Assembly: GCF_015160855.1 (NCBI RefSeq)
Contig: NZ_CP063373.1
Location: forward strand, 1,550,001 to 1,614,000
DNA length: 64,000 nt
Direction: 5' to 3'
DNA from: Streptomyces ferrugineus
GTDB taxonomy: Bacteria; Actinomycetota; Actinomycetes; Streptomycetales; Streptomycetaceae
Shown: piece by piece, positions 44,343-51,908 of the stretch
Numbering within the stretch: position 1 is the stretch's first letter
Layout: each line of letters begins with the position of its first letter
The notes under the pieces: generated by a model
Databases searched by the model: none
Seen by the model: the letters and a program-made list of their open reading frames with translations, nothing else
What the model was told of the DNA's origin: nothing
Made by a program: the position numbers and the translations under genes

Positions 44343-45710
44343 ATGCCGTACAGGCGCAGTCGCCATCGCAGTCGCCCCGGCTGTCGGCTCACCCGGATCC
44401 CCGTGGCAGTGGCCCTGCTCGCCTCACTCGCCCTGGGCACCGCCGCCTGCGCCGAGAACGAGCGGCACACGACGATCACGGTGGCGTCCGTCGACTTCAC
44501 CCGGGACATGGAGAAGCTGGTCGACGACTTCCGGCGCACCCATCCCCACATCCGCGTGAGGTTCCGCTTCCTCCCCGAGAGCGTGCTGCGCAACCGGCTG
44601 TCCAAGGACATCGCCGGCGAGGACGGCCGCTACGACGTCGTCTCCATCGGCCCGTGGGAGGCGCCGATCTGGGCCTCGCGAGGCTGGCTCACCCGACTCG
44701 ATGCCCTGGCCGGGCGGGGCGACTACGACGTACAGGACTTCATTCCCGTGGTGCGCACGGCGCTGTCGTACCGGGGCGGCCTGTACGCGGTGCCGTACTA
44801 CGGGGAGTCGTCCTTCCTGATGTACCGCAAGGACCTGTTCGCCGAGGCGGGGTTGACCATGCCGGAACGCCCGACCTGGCCGCAGGTCGCCGCACTGGCT
44901 GCCAGGCTCGACGACGACCGGCACGGCATCGCCGGAATCTGCCTGCGGGGAGGCCCCGCCTGGCTGGACCTGCTGCCCCTCAACACGGTGATCCTCACCT
45001 TCGGAGGCCGTTGGTTCGACGAGCGGTGGAACCCCCGGCTCACCTCCCCCGAAACCAAGCGGGCGGTGCGGTTCTACGTGGATCTGGTGCGCGGTTCCGG
45101 CGAGCCCCGGGCCTTCGAAGCCGGGCCTGCCCAGTGCGATGCGGCGATGCGGCGGGGCAAGGCGGCCATGATGTACGACAGCACCTTCTTCGCCGGCCGT
45201 TTCGAGGACCCCGGGACCAGCGAGGTCGCCGGAAAGCTCGGCTACGCCCCGGCCCCGGTGATGCGCACCGACAGCTCGGGCTGGCTGTGGACCTGGGCGC
45301 TGGCGATCCCGGTCACGTCCAAGCACCCGAGAGCAGCGTGGGAGTTCACCTCCTGGGCCACGTCGAAGCGGTACGTGAAGCTCTACGGCGAAAGGCTCGG
45401 CTGGGTCGCCGTGCCACCCGGCAGCCGCCTGTCCACCTACCGGCTCCCTCCGTACCGGAAGGCCGCGAAGGCGTTTCTCCGACCGGCCCTCGACGCACTG
45501 GGCGCCGTGAACCTCAACCGGCCCGGCCTGCACGAGCAGCCGTGGACGGGAACGTCGTACGTCGGCATCCCGGAGTACGCCGGCCTCGGCGCCCGGGTGG
45601 CCGAGGAGATCTCCGCGGCGATCGCCGGCCGCCAGTCCGTCGACGAGGCACTGGCGAAGGCCCAGATCTTCGCGAACGACGTGGTCGACGGGGGCGGCTA
45701 CCGGGACTGA
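44343..45710 (+). CDS. Orphan extracellular sugar-binding lipoprotein (SBP family 1)
   Basis: A 455-residue solute-binding protein for an ABC importer. It has a basic N-terminus, a hydrophobic stretch and a cysteine in LGTAACAEN as probable lipid site, although Thr at -3 is not ideal. The sequence PYYGESSFLMYRKDLFAEAG and the C-terminal helices fit carbohydrate/polyol-binding family 1. The ATG at 44343 has GGGGAGG upstream. No permease or ATPase of the matching MalFGK type lies nearby, so it must act with distant partners or is an orphan. A CTACCG hexamer repeat (45768-45787) lies downstream. Confidence 0.85.
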   Translation: MPYRRSRHRSRPGCRLTRIPVAVALLASLALGTAACAENERHTTITVASVDFTRDMEKLVDDFRRTHPHIRVRFRFLPESVLRNRLSKDIAGEDGRYDVVSIGPWEAPIWASRGWLTRLDALAGRGDYDVQDFIPVVRTALSYRGGLYAVPYYGESSFLMYRKDLFAEAGLTMPERPTWPQVAALAARLDDDRHGIAGICLRGGPAWLDLLPLNTVILTFGGRWFDERWNPRLTSPETKRAVRFYVDLVRGSGEPRAFEAGPAQCDAAMRRGKAAMMYDSTFFAGRFEDPGTSEVAGKLGYAPAPVMRTDSSGWLWTWALAIPVTSKHPRAAWEFTSWATSKRYVKLYGERLGWVAVPPGSRLSTYRLPPYRKAAKAFLRPALDALGAVNLNRPGLHEQPWTGTSYVGIPEYAGLGARVAEEISAAIAGRQSVDEALAKAQIFANDVVDGGGYRD

Positions 45711-45914
45711 ACCGGGTGCGTGCGCCGGGCGGACGTGCGTGCGGCACCGCTCGGATATCAAAGCCCGCTACCGCTACCGCTACCGCTGAGCACTGACGGA
45801 CCGGAAGCAGACATGCTGGCCGCGGTCCCGGCGGCGCCGCCGCGAACCCGGCGCCAGGACAAGCGGTGCCGCCTGCCCCGGCGTGCCTCCCTGCCTGCCC
45901 CGGTCCCTCCCCGC

Positions 45915-46961
45915 CTACCCCCGAGGCCCCCCGGAAGACCCCCGAACCATCAACTCCCCCCGAATCGTCGCGATCCCGCCGGGCGGCGGCTCCTCCCGCC
46001 CCATCGCGATCCGCCCGGCCCGCGCCCCCGCCTCCGACAACGGCAACCTCACCGTCGTAAGGGAAGGCACCGCGTCGATGCTGAACGGCAGATCGTCGAA
46101 CCCGGCCACCGAGACGTCCTCCGGGATACGCAGACCGGAGTCCCGCAGCGCCGCGCACGCCCCCAGCGCGACGGAGTCGTTGGCCGCCACCACGGCGGTC
46201 AGGGTCGGGTCCCGGCGCAGGAGTTCCAGCGTCGCCTCGTAACCGGACCGGCGGTCGTAGCGGCCGTGGACCGTCCACCCCGGGTCCTCCGCGATGCCGT
46301 GCGCCTCCAGCGCGGCCCGGTGGCCCTCCAGCCGGTGCCGGGTGGTCGTGCGCTCCTCAGGGCCCGCGATGTAGCCCAGCCGCCGGTGCCCGAGGCCGAT
46401 CAGGTGCTCGGTCAGTTCGCGGCCGCCGCCGCGGTTGTCGAAGGTCAGCGCGATCGCACCGGTGTCCGGCGCCGGCGGCCGCCCGCACAGCACCACCCGG
46501 GTCCCGGCCTCCGCCAGCTTCCGCAGCTTCGCCGCGACCGCCGCCGCGTGCGGGGCGTCCTCCACCGCACCGCCGGTCAGGACGACCGCGGCCGCGCGCT
46601 GCCGCTGCAGCAGGGTGAGGTACGTCAGCTCGCGCTCCGGGGAGCCGCCCGTGTTGCAGACCACGGCCAGGCGTTCGCCGCCCGCCCGGCCGCCCGGACC
46701 CCCGATCTCCGACTGGATCGCACTCGCCATGATCCCGAAGAAGGGGTCGGCGATGTCGTTGACCAGGATGCCGACCAGGTCGGAGGTGGCGGCCGCCAGT
46801 GCGCTCGCCGGCCCGTTCAGTACGTAGTCCAGCTCGTCCACGGCGCGCAGCACCCGCTCCCGGGTGGAGGCGGCGACGGGGTAGTTCCCGTTCAGCACGC
46901 GCGACACCGTCGCGGGCGAGACCTGGGCGCGGGCCGCCACGTCCGCCAGGGTCACCGTCAT
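45915..46961 (-). CDS. LacI-family repressor
   Basis: A 348-residue regulator. The N-terminal helix-turn-helix reads LADVAARAQVSPATVSRVLNG, followed by the hinge and a periplasmic-binding-like sugar domain (GILVNDIADPFFGIMASAIQ, VSVAGFDDLPFSID). The ATG at 46961 has GGAGGACG upstream; the frame is open 24 codons further. It is divergent from the oxidoreductase-DUF993-isomerase operon and presumably represses it and itself, possibly through the palindromic AAGCGCTT at 47158. The inducer is unknown. Confidence 0.92.
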   Translation of the reverse strand: MTVTLADVAARAQVSPATVSRVLNGNYPVAASTRERVLRAVDELDYVLNGPASALAAATSDLVGILVNDIADPFFGIMASAIQSEIGGPGGRAGGERLAVVCNTGGSPERELTYLTLLQRQRAAAVVLTGGAVEDAPHAAAVAAKLRKLAEAGTRVVLCGRPPAPDTGAIALTFDNRGGGRELTEHLIGLGHRRLGYIAGPEERTTTRHRLEGHRAALEAHGIAEDPGWTVHGRYDRRSGYEATLELLRRDPTLTAVVAANDSVALGACAALRDSGLRIPEDVSVAGFDDLPFSIDAVPSLTTVRLPLSEAGARAGRIAMGREEPPPGGIATIRGELMVRGSSGGPRG

Positions 46962-47155
46962 CTCGTCGTCCTCCGGTCGCGCATCTCGTCGTACCACCTC
47001 GTACGTGCTCGTAGACAGGCCATCACGGCCCACGGTTCCAGGTGTGCCGAGCGAACCTTACGGCCAGAAACCCCCGCTGTTCGTCCCCTCGAACAACTCG
47101 GGCTGGTCACGGTCTTGTCCGGACCACTGCTCAGAGGCTAGCTTCTTATCCGATA

Positions 47156-47167
47156 GAAAGCGCTTGC
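47156..47167. promoter_or_regulatory. LacI-type operator candidate in the divergent promoter region
   Basis: GAAAGCGCTTGC contains the perfect palindrome AAGCGCTT with the central CG step typical of LacI-family sites. It lies in the 271-bp gap between the lacI gene and the oxidoreductase, 66 bp upstream of the latter. Confidence 0.7.
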
Positions 47168-47232
47168 TGCGACGCTCACCAGTGAAAGACAGGGCGATAC
47201 GCGGCGCAGACCCCGCGTACGAAGGGAATGAC

Positions 47233-48390
47233 GTGACACGCAAGACGGTGCGTATCGCCATGAACGGTGTGACTGGGCGCATGGGCTACCGCCAGCACCT
47301 GGTCCGCTCCATCCTGGCCATCCGCGAGCAGGGCGGCCTCGACCTCGGCGACGGCACCGTGCTGTGGCCGGAGCCGGTCCTGGTCGGGCGCCGCGAGTAC
47401 GCCCTCAAGGCGCTCGCCGAGCAGCACGGACTGGACGCGGAGAACATCTCGACCGACGTCGACACGGTCCTCGCCGACCCGGCCGTCGACATCTACTTCG
47501 ACGCCCAGGTCACCTCCGCCCGCGAGGAGGCGATCAAGAAGGCGATCGTCGCCGGAAAGCACATCTACACCGAGAAGCCCACGGCCACCGGCCTGGAGGG
47601 CGCCCTGGAGCTGGCCCGGCTCGCGAACGAGGCGGGCATCAAGCACGGCGTCGTCCAGGACAAGCTGTTCCTCCCCGGCCTGCTCAAGCTCAAGCGCCTC
47701 ATCGACGGCGGCTTCTTCGGCCGGATCCTCTCCGTGCGCGGCGAGTTCGGCTACTGGGTCTTCGAGGGCGACTGGCAGACCGCCCAGCGCCCGTCCTGGA
47801 ACTACCGCTCCGAGGACGGCGGCGGCATCGTCGTCGACATGTTCCCGCACTGGGAGTACGTCCTGCACGAGCTCTTCGGCCGCGTGAAGTCCGTCCAGGC
47901 CCTCACCGCCACCCACATCCCGCAGCGCTGGGACGAGAACGACAAGCCCTACGACGCCACCGCCGACGACGCCGCCTACGGCATCTTCGAGCTCGACGGC
48001 GGCGCCATCGCCCAGATCAACTCCTCCTGGGCCGTGCGCGTCAACCGCGACGAGCTGGTGGAGTTCCAGGTCGACGGGACGGAAGGGTCGGCGGTCGCCG
48101 GGCTCCGCAACTGCCGCGTCCAGCACCGCAGCATGACCCCCAAGCCGGTCTGGAACCCCGACATCCCGGCCACCTACTCCTTCCGCGACCAGTGGCAGGA
48201 GATCCCGGACAATGACGACTTCGACAACGGCTTCAAGGCCCAGTGGGAGCTGTTCCTCAAGCACGTCTACGCCGACGCCCCCTACCAGTGGGACCTCCTG
48301 GCCGGCGCCCGCGGCGTCCAGCTCGCCGAGCTGGGCCTGAAGTCGTCGGCCGAGGGCCGCCGTATCGACGTACCGGAGATCTCGCTGTGA
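47233..48390 (+). CDS. Gfo/Idh/MocA-family sugar oxidoreductase
   Basis: A 385-residue NAD(P)-dependent dehydrogenase. The Rossmann start is unusual, VRIAMNGVTGRMGYRQHLVR, longer than the common GxGxxG. The family motif AGKHIYTEKPTATGLE near residue 115 carries the catalytic lysine. GGGIVVDMFPHWEYVL holds the conserved histidine region. The GTG at 47233 has GAAGGGA upstream. Its stop overlaps the DUF993 start as GTGA. Divergent LacI control and the two sugar-isomerase-type neighbours suggest oxidation or epimerisation of an unusual sugar or cyclitol. Substrate unknown. Confidence 0.9.
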   Translation: MTRKTVRIAMNGVTGRMGYRQHLVRSILAIREQGGLDLGDGTVLWPEPVLVGRREYALKALAEQHGLDAENISTDVDTVLADPAVDIYFDAQVTSAREEAIKKAIVAGKHIYTEKPTATGLEGALELARLANEAGIKHGVVQDKLFLPGLLKLKRLIDGGFFGRILSVRGEFGYWVFEGDWQTAQRPSWNYRSEDGGGIVVDMFPHWEYVLHELFGRVKSVQALTATHIPQRWDENDKPYDATADDAAYGIFELDGGAIAQINSSWAVRVNRDELVEFQVDGTEGSAVAGLRNCRVQHRSMTPKPVWNPDIPATYSFRDQWQEIPDNDDFDNGFKAQWELFLKHVYADAPYQWDLLAGARGVQLAELGLKSSAEGRRIDVPEISL

Positions 48391-49538
48391 CCATCCACCT
48401 GCCCGACTCCCAGGGCGGCCTGCGGGCGTACGAGCCCCGCAGCGCGCCGCTCGCCCTCGATCCGGGCGCGCCCTTCACCTCCCGTACGGTCTTCTCGGCG
48501 GCGCACGTCGTCGCCGACCCGTACGCCGACACAACCCCCGACTCGCCCGCCGCCGTCGACTGGGACGCCACCCTCGCCTTCCGCCGCCACCTGTGGTCCC
48601 ACGGGCTCGGCGTCGCCGAGGCCATGGACACCGCCCAGCGCGGCATGGGCCTGGACTGGGCGGGCGCGGCCGAGCTGATCCGGCGCAGCGCCGCCGAGGC
48701 CAAGGCGGTCGGCGGCCGGATCGCCTGCGGTGTCGGCACCGACCAGATCGCCGCCGGATCCCTCGCGCAGGTCCGGGCGGCCTACGAGGAGCAGCTCGCG
48801 GTCGTGGAGGAGTCGGGCGCCCAGGCGATCCTGATGGCCTCCCGCGCCCTGTGCGCCGCCGCCTCCGGCCCCGAGGACTACCTGGAGGTCTACGGCCACC
48901 TGCTCCGCCAGTCCGCCGAGCCGGTCATCCTGCACTGGCTGGGCCCGATGTTCGACCCGGCGCTGGAGGGCTACTGGGGCTCCGCCGACCTCGACGCGGC
49001 CACCGACACCTTCCTGGAGGTCATCGCCGCGCACCCCGACAAGGTGGACGGCATCAAGGTGTCGCTGCTGGACGCGCAGCGCGAGATCGACATCCGCCGC
49101 CGGCTGCCGCAGGGCGTGCGCTGCTACACCGGCGACGACTTCAACTACCCCGAGCTGATCGCGGGCGACGAGCAGGGCTTCAGCCACGCCCTGCTCGGCA
49201 TCTTCGACCCGCTGGGCCCGCTGGCTGCGCAGGCGGTGCGGGTCCTGGACACGGGGAACGTGGCGGGCTTCCGTGAACTCCTCGACCCGACGGTCGAGTT
49301 GTCCCGTCACCTCTTCCAGACCCCGACCCGCTTCTACAAGACGGGCGTGGTCTTCCTGGCCTGGCTGGCCGGCCACCAGTCGCACTTCACCATGGTCGGC
49401 GGCCTGCAGTCGGCCCGTTCCCTCCCGCACTTCGCCCGCGCCTACGAACTCGCCGACGGACTGGGCCTGTTCCCGGACCCGAAGCTGGCGGAGGAGCGGA
49501 TGAAGAACCTGCTCGCGCTGTACGGAGTCGCCCAGTGA
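48387..49538 (+). CDS. DUF993-family protein (DapA-like TIM barrel), probable sugar aldolase/dehydratase
   Basis: A 383-residue protein of the DUF993 family, distantly related to dihydrodipicolinate synthase-type TIM barrels. The segment DKVDGIKVSLLDAQREIDI could supply a Schiff-base lysine; GDDFNYPELIAGDEQGFSHA and HWLGPMFDPALEGYW are other conserved blocks. It is coupled on both sides by GTGA overlaps, to the oxidoreductase upstream and the isomerase downstream. No biochemical function for DUF993 is known to me; an aldolase- or dehydratase-like step is an inference from fold and operon. Confidence 0.85.
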   Translation: MTIHLPDSQGGLRAYEPRSAPLALDPGAPFTSRTVFSAAHVVADPYADTTPDSPAAVDWDATLAFRRHLWSHGLGVAEAMDTAQRGMGLDWAGAAELIRRSAAEAKAVGGRIACGVGTDQIAAGSLAQVRAAYEEQLAVVEESGAQAILMASRALCAAASGPEDYLEVYGHLLRQSAEPVILHWLGPMFDPALEGYWGSADLDAATDTFLEVIAAHPDKVDGIKVSLLDAQREIDIRRRLPQGVRCYTGDDFNYPELIAGDEQGFSHALLGIFDPLGPLAAQAVRVLDTGNVAGFRELLDPTVELSRHLFQTPTRFYKTGVVFLAWLAGHQSHFTMVGGLQSARSLPHFARAYELADGLGLFPDPKLAEERMKNLLALYGVAQ

Positions 49539-50368
49539 CCGGTCTTGAGCGTTTCAGCATCAACCAGATGACGGTCAAGCAGCTGTCGATGCCGGAACTG
49601 GTCGACACCTGCGGCCAGTTGGGCGTCACGAACGTCGGCCTCTGGCGCGAACCGGTCCAGTCGTACGGCCTGGAGGCGACGGCCAAGCTGATGCGCGACG
49701 CGGGCCTGACGGTCACCACCCTCTGCCGTGGCGGCTTCTTCACGGCGATCGACCCCGAGGAGCGGGCCAAGGCGCTGGACGACAACCGCCGGGCCATCGA
49801 CGAGGCCGCGACCCTCGGTACCGAGGTGCTGGTCCTGGTCTCCGGCGGTCTTCCGGCCGGCTCGAAGGACTTGCACGGCGCCCGGGAGCGGATTGCCGAC
49901 GCGCTCGGCGAGCTGGGCCCGTACGCCGAGGAGCGCGGGGTGAAGCTGGCCATCGAGCCGCTGCACCCGATGTACGCCTCCGACCGCTGCGTGGTGTCCA
50001 CCCTGTCCCAGGCCCTGGACCTCGCGGAACGCTTCCCGGCCCGGCAGGTCGGCGTCACGGTCGACACGTACCACATCTGGTGGGACGACACGGCCCCGGC
50101 GCAGATCGCCCGGGCGGGCGCGGGCGGCCGTATCCACACCTTCCAGCTCGCCGACTGGACGACCCCGCTGCCCGAGGGCGTGCTCACCGGGCGCGGTCAG
50201 ATCGGCGACGGGGCGATCGACATGCGGGAGTGGCTCGGCTACGTGGAGGCGGCCGGCTACCGCGGGGCCATCGAGGTCGAGCTGTTCAACGACGGGCTGT
50301 GGGCCCGGGACGGGCGGGAGGTGCTGGCGGAGACGGCGGAGCGGTTCGTGGCGCACGTGATGCGGTGA
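49535..50368 (+). CDS. Sugar phosphate isomerase/epimerase (TIM barrel)
   Basis: A 277-residue xylose-isomerase-like TIM barrel, starting at a GTG that overlaps the DUF993 stop (FSINQMTVKQLSMPELVDTC). Metal-site candidates are LAIEPLHPMYASDRC (Glu), VTVDTYHIWWD (Asp, His), HTFQLADWTT and IEVELFND (Glu). It is the last gene of the LacI-linked operon; an intergenic region with rbsR operators follows. It may interconvert the oxidised or keto-sugar handled by the first two enzymes. Specificity unknown. Confidence 0.88.
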   Translation: MTGLERFSINQMTVKQLSMPELVDTCGQLGVTNVGLWREPVQSYGLEATAKLMRDAGLTVTTLCRGGFFTAIDPEERAKALDDNRRAIDEAATLGTEVLVLVSGGLPAGSKDLHGARERIADALGELGPYAEERGVKLAIEPLHPMYASDRCVVSTLSQALDLAERFPARQVGVTVDTYHIWWDDTAPAQIARAGAGGRIHTFQLADWTTPLPEGVLTGRGQIGDGAIDMREWLGYVEAAGYRGAIEVELFNDGLWARDGREVLAETAERFVAHVMR

Positions 50369-50719
50369 CCGGCGGCACCGGCCTCCGGTGACCGGCGGCG
50401 GTCAGTGCCGTTCGGACAGCGGGCAGTCGGTGGGTCGGTAGGGGCGCGGAATGACGTGGTCGATCGAGCGTCCGCGCCTCAGCCCTCACCGCGAACGCCG
50501 CCCAGGGTGCGCGGTGCGCCCTACCCGCTGCCGAGCAGGTCGGTCAGGTCCTGCGGGTCCATGCGGGTCCATGCGGGTCCAGGTCGCCGGGCAGGTACCT
50601 GTAGCCGTTTCCTGGCCCGAATCGGGCCAGCAGGCCGTGACGGTCGAATGCGTGAGCTCCAGGACGGTGCCGCGTCACGATTGGGTTTCGGCCACTCCCA
50701 CCCCCTTGCCTCCCCGCCG

Positions 50720-50733
50720 TGTAATCGATTCCA
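50720..50733. promoter_or_regulatory. RbsR operator box 1
   Basis: TGTAATCGATTCCA is a near-palindrome with the central CG of LacI-family operators and an identical copy 33 bp downstream. It lies 62 bp upstream of rbsR. Confidence 0.85.
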
Positions 50734-50752
50734 ATCGGCCGTGACGCATCGA

Positions 50753-50766
50753 TGTAATCGATTCCA
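50753..50766. promoter_or_regulatory. RbsR operator box 2
   Basis: Identical 14-bp copy of box 1, 33 bp (about three helical turns) from it, 29 bp before the rbsR ATG. Same-face spacing favours cooperative binding of two repressor dimers. Confidence 0.87.
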
Positions 50767-50794
50767 CGAGCATCCACGAGGAGGTGGCGCGGCG

Positions 50795-51802
50795 ATGGCG
50801 AGCATCAAGGACGTCGCCGCCGAGGCGGGCGTCTCCGTCGCCACGGTCTCGCGCGTCCTGAACGACCATCCGTCGGTCAGCGCCGAGGCACGCACGCGCG
50901 TGCTGGCCGCCGTCGAGACCCTGGGCTACCGCCCGAACGCCGTCGCCCGCTCCCTGCGCACCGACCAGACCCACACCCTCGGCCTGGTGATCAGCGACGT
51001 GATGAACCCCTACTTCACCGAACTGGCCCGCTCCGTCGAGGAGGAGGCCCGCGCGCTCGGCTACAGCGTCATCATCGGCAACGCCGACGAGCGGCCCGAC
51101 CTCCAGGACCACCACGTGCGGAACCTGCTGGACCGCCGCATCGACGGCCTGCTGGTCTCCCCCACCGACGGCGGCTCGCCGCTGATGCTGGACGCCGCGC
51201 GCGGGGGGACGCCGATGGTGTTCGTGGACCGGTGGATCCCGGGCGTGGACGTGCCGGTGGTCAGGGCGGACGGACAGGCCGCCGTGCGGGATCTCGTGGC
51301 GCATCTGCACGGGCTCGGGCACCGGCGGCTCGCGATCATCGCCGGGCCCGCCGCCACCACGACCGGACGTGAGCGCGTCGAGGCCTTCCGGGAGGCGCTC
51401 GGCGCGTACGGCCTCGAACTCCCCGAGGCCTACACAGGCCAGGGCGACTTCCAGGCCGAGAGCGGACGGCGGGTCACCGAGGGCTTCCTCGACCTGCCCG
51501 AGCCGCCCGAGGCCGTGTTCGCGGCCGACAACCTGATGGCGCTCGGCGCCCTGGACGCCGTACGCGCGCGTGGGCTGCGTGTTCCCGAGGACATCGCGCT
51601 CGCCGCGTTCGACGACATCCCGTGGTTCGTGCACACCGATCCGCCGATCACGGCGATCGCCCAGCCGACGGGCGAGCTGGGCCGGGCCGCCGTACGGGCC
51701 CTGGTGGACCGTATCGAGGGACGGCCCGGTGCGTCCGTCACCCTCCCCGCCCGGCTGGTCGTACGGCGCTCGTGCGGCGAGCCGCCCGCACCACCCCCGT
51801 AG
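50795..51802 (+). CDS. rbsR: LacI-family repressor of the ribose-type operon
   Basis: A 335-residue LacI/RbsR regulator. The helix-turn-helix reads MASIKDVAAEAGVSVATVSR with hinge RPNAVARSLR; the sugar-binding domain has LGLVISDVMNPYFTELARS and IALAAFDDIPWF. The ATG at 50795 has GAGGAGG upstream. It is the first gene of the rbsR-rbsA-rbsCB-rbsK-rbsD operon and is preceded by two identical operator boxes, so autoregulation is likely. The presence of ribokinase and ribose pyranase supports ribose as inducer. Confidence 0.9.
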   Translation: MASIKDVAAEAGVSVATVSRVLNDHPSVSAEARTRVLAAVETLGYRPNAVARSLRTDQTHTLGLVISDVMNPYFTELARSVEEEARALGYSVIIGNADERPDLQDHHVRNLLDRRIDGLLVSPTDGGSPLMLDAARGGTPMVFVDRWIPGVDVPVVRADGQAAVRDLVAHLHGLGHRRLAIIAGPAATTTGRERVEAFREALGAYGLELPEAYTGQGDFQAESGRRVTEGFLDLPEPPEAVFAADNLMALGALDAVRARGLRVPEDIALAAFDDIPWFVHTDPPITAIAQPTGELGRAAVRALVDRIEGRPGASVTLPARLVVRRSCGEPPAPPP

Positions 51803-51895
51803 CTCCCCATACCCCCCGTAGCCCCTCATACCGCCCCCGTGGCCCCCGCACCACCCCCGCAGTCCCCCACCCCCCGCAGTCCCCCTCCCCAGTGC
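51795..51895 (+). promoter_or_regulatory. C-rich, G-poor rbsR-rbsA spacer (possible rut/attenuation site)
   Basis: The 106-bp gap is dominated by degenerate repeats of ACCCCCCGTAGCCCC type with very few G residues on the coding strand. Such a C>G stretch is the classic signature of a Rho loading site, so it could cause partial termination between the repressor gene and the transport genes. It may also be simple low-complexity sequence. Confidence 0.4.
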
Positions 51896-51908
51896 AAAGG
51901 AGCACGTC

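Larger units (their letters stand above)
50369..50794. other. Intergenic region upstream of rbsR with repeats and a possible gene remnant
   Basis: This 426-bp gap holds three exact 10-bp copies of TGCGGGTCCA (50552-50581) and two operator boxes (50720, 50753). At its left end a short minus-strand frame reads RSIDHVIPRPYRPTDCPLSE before a stop near 50403; it looks like a real protein C-terminus but is cut off by an upstream stop, so it may be a gene remnant. No intact gene is seen. Confidence 0.5.

Noticed and set aside
45768..45787. CTACCG hexamer repeat as a regulatory element
   Set aside because: About three and a half short copies in a gene-end gap; no link to a promoter or hairpin could be seen.
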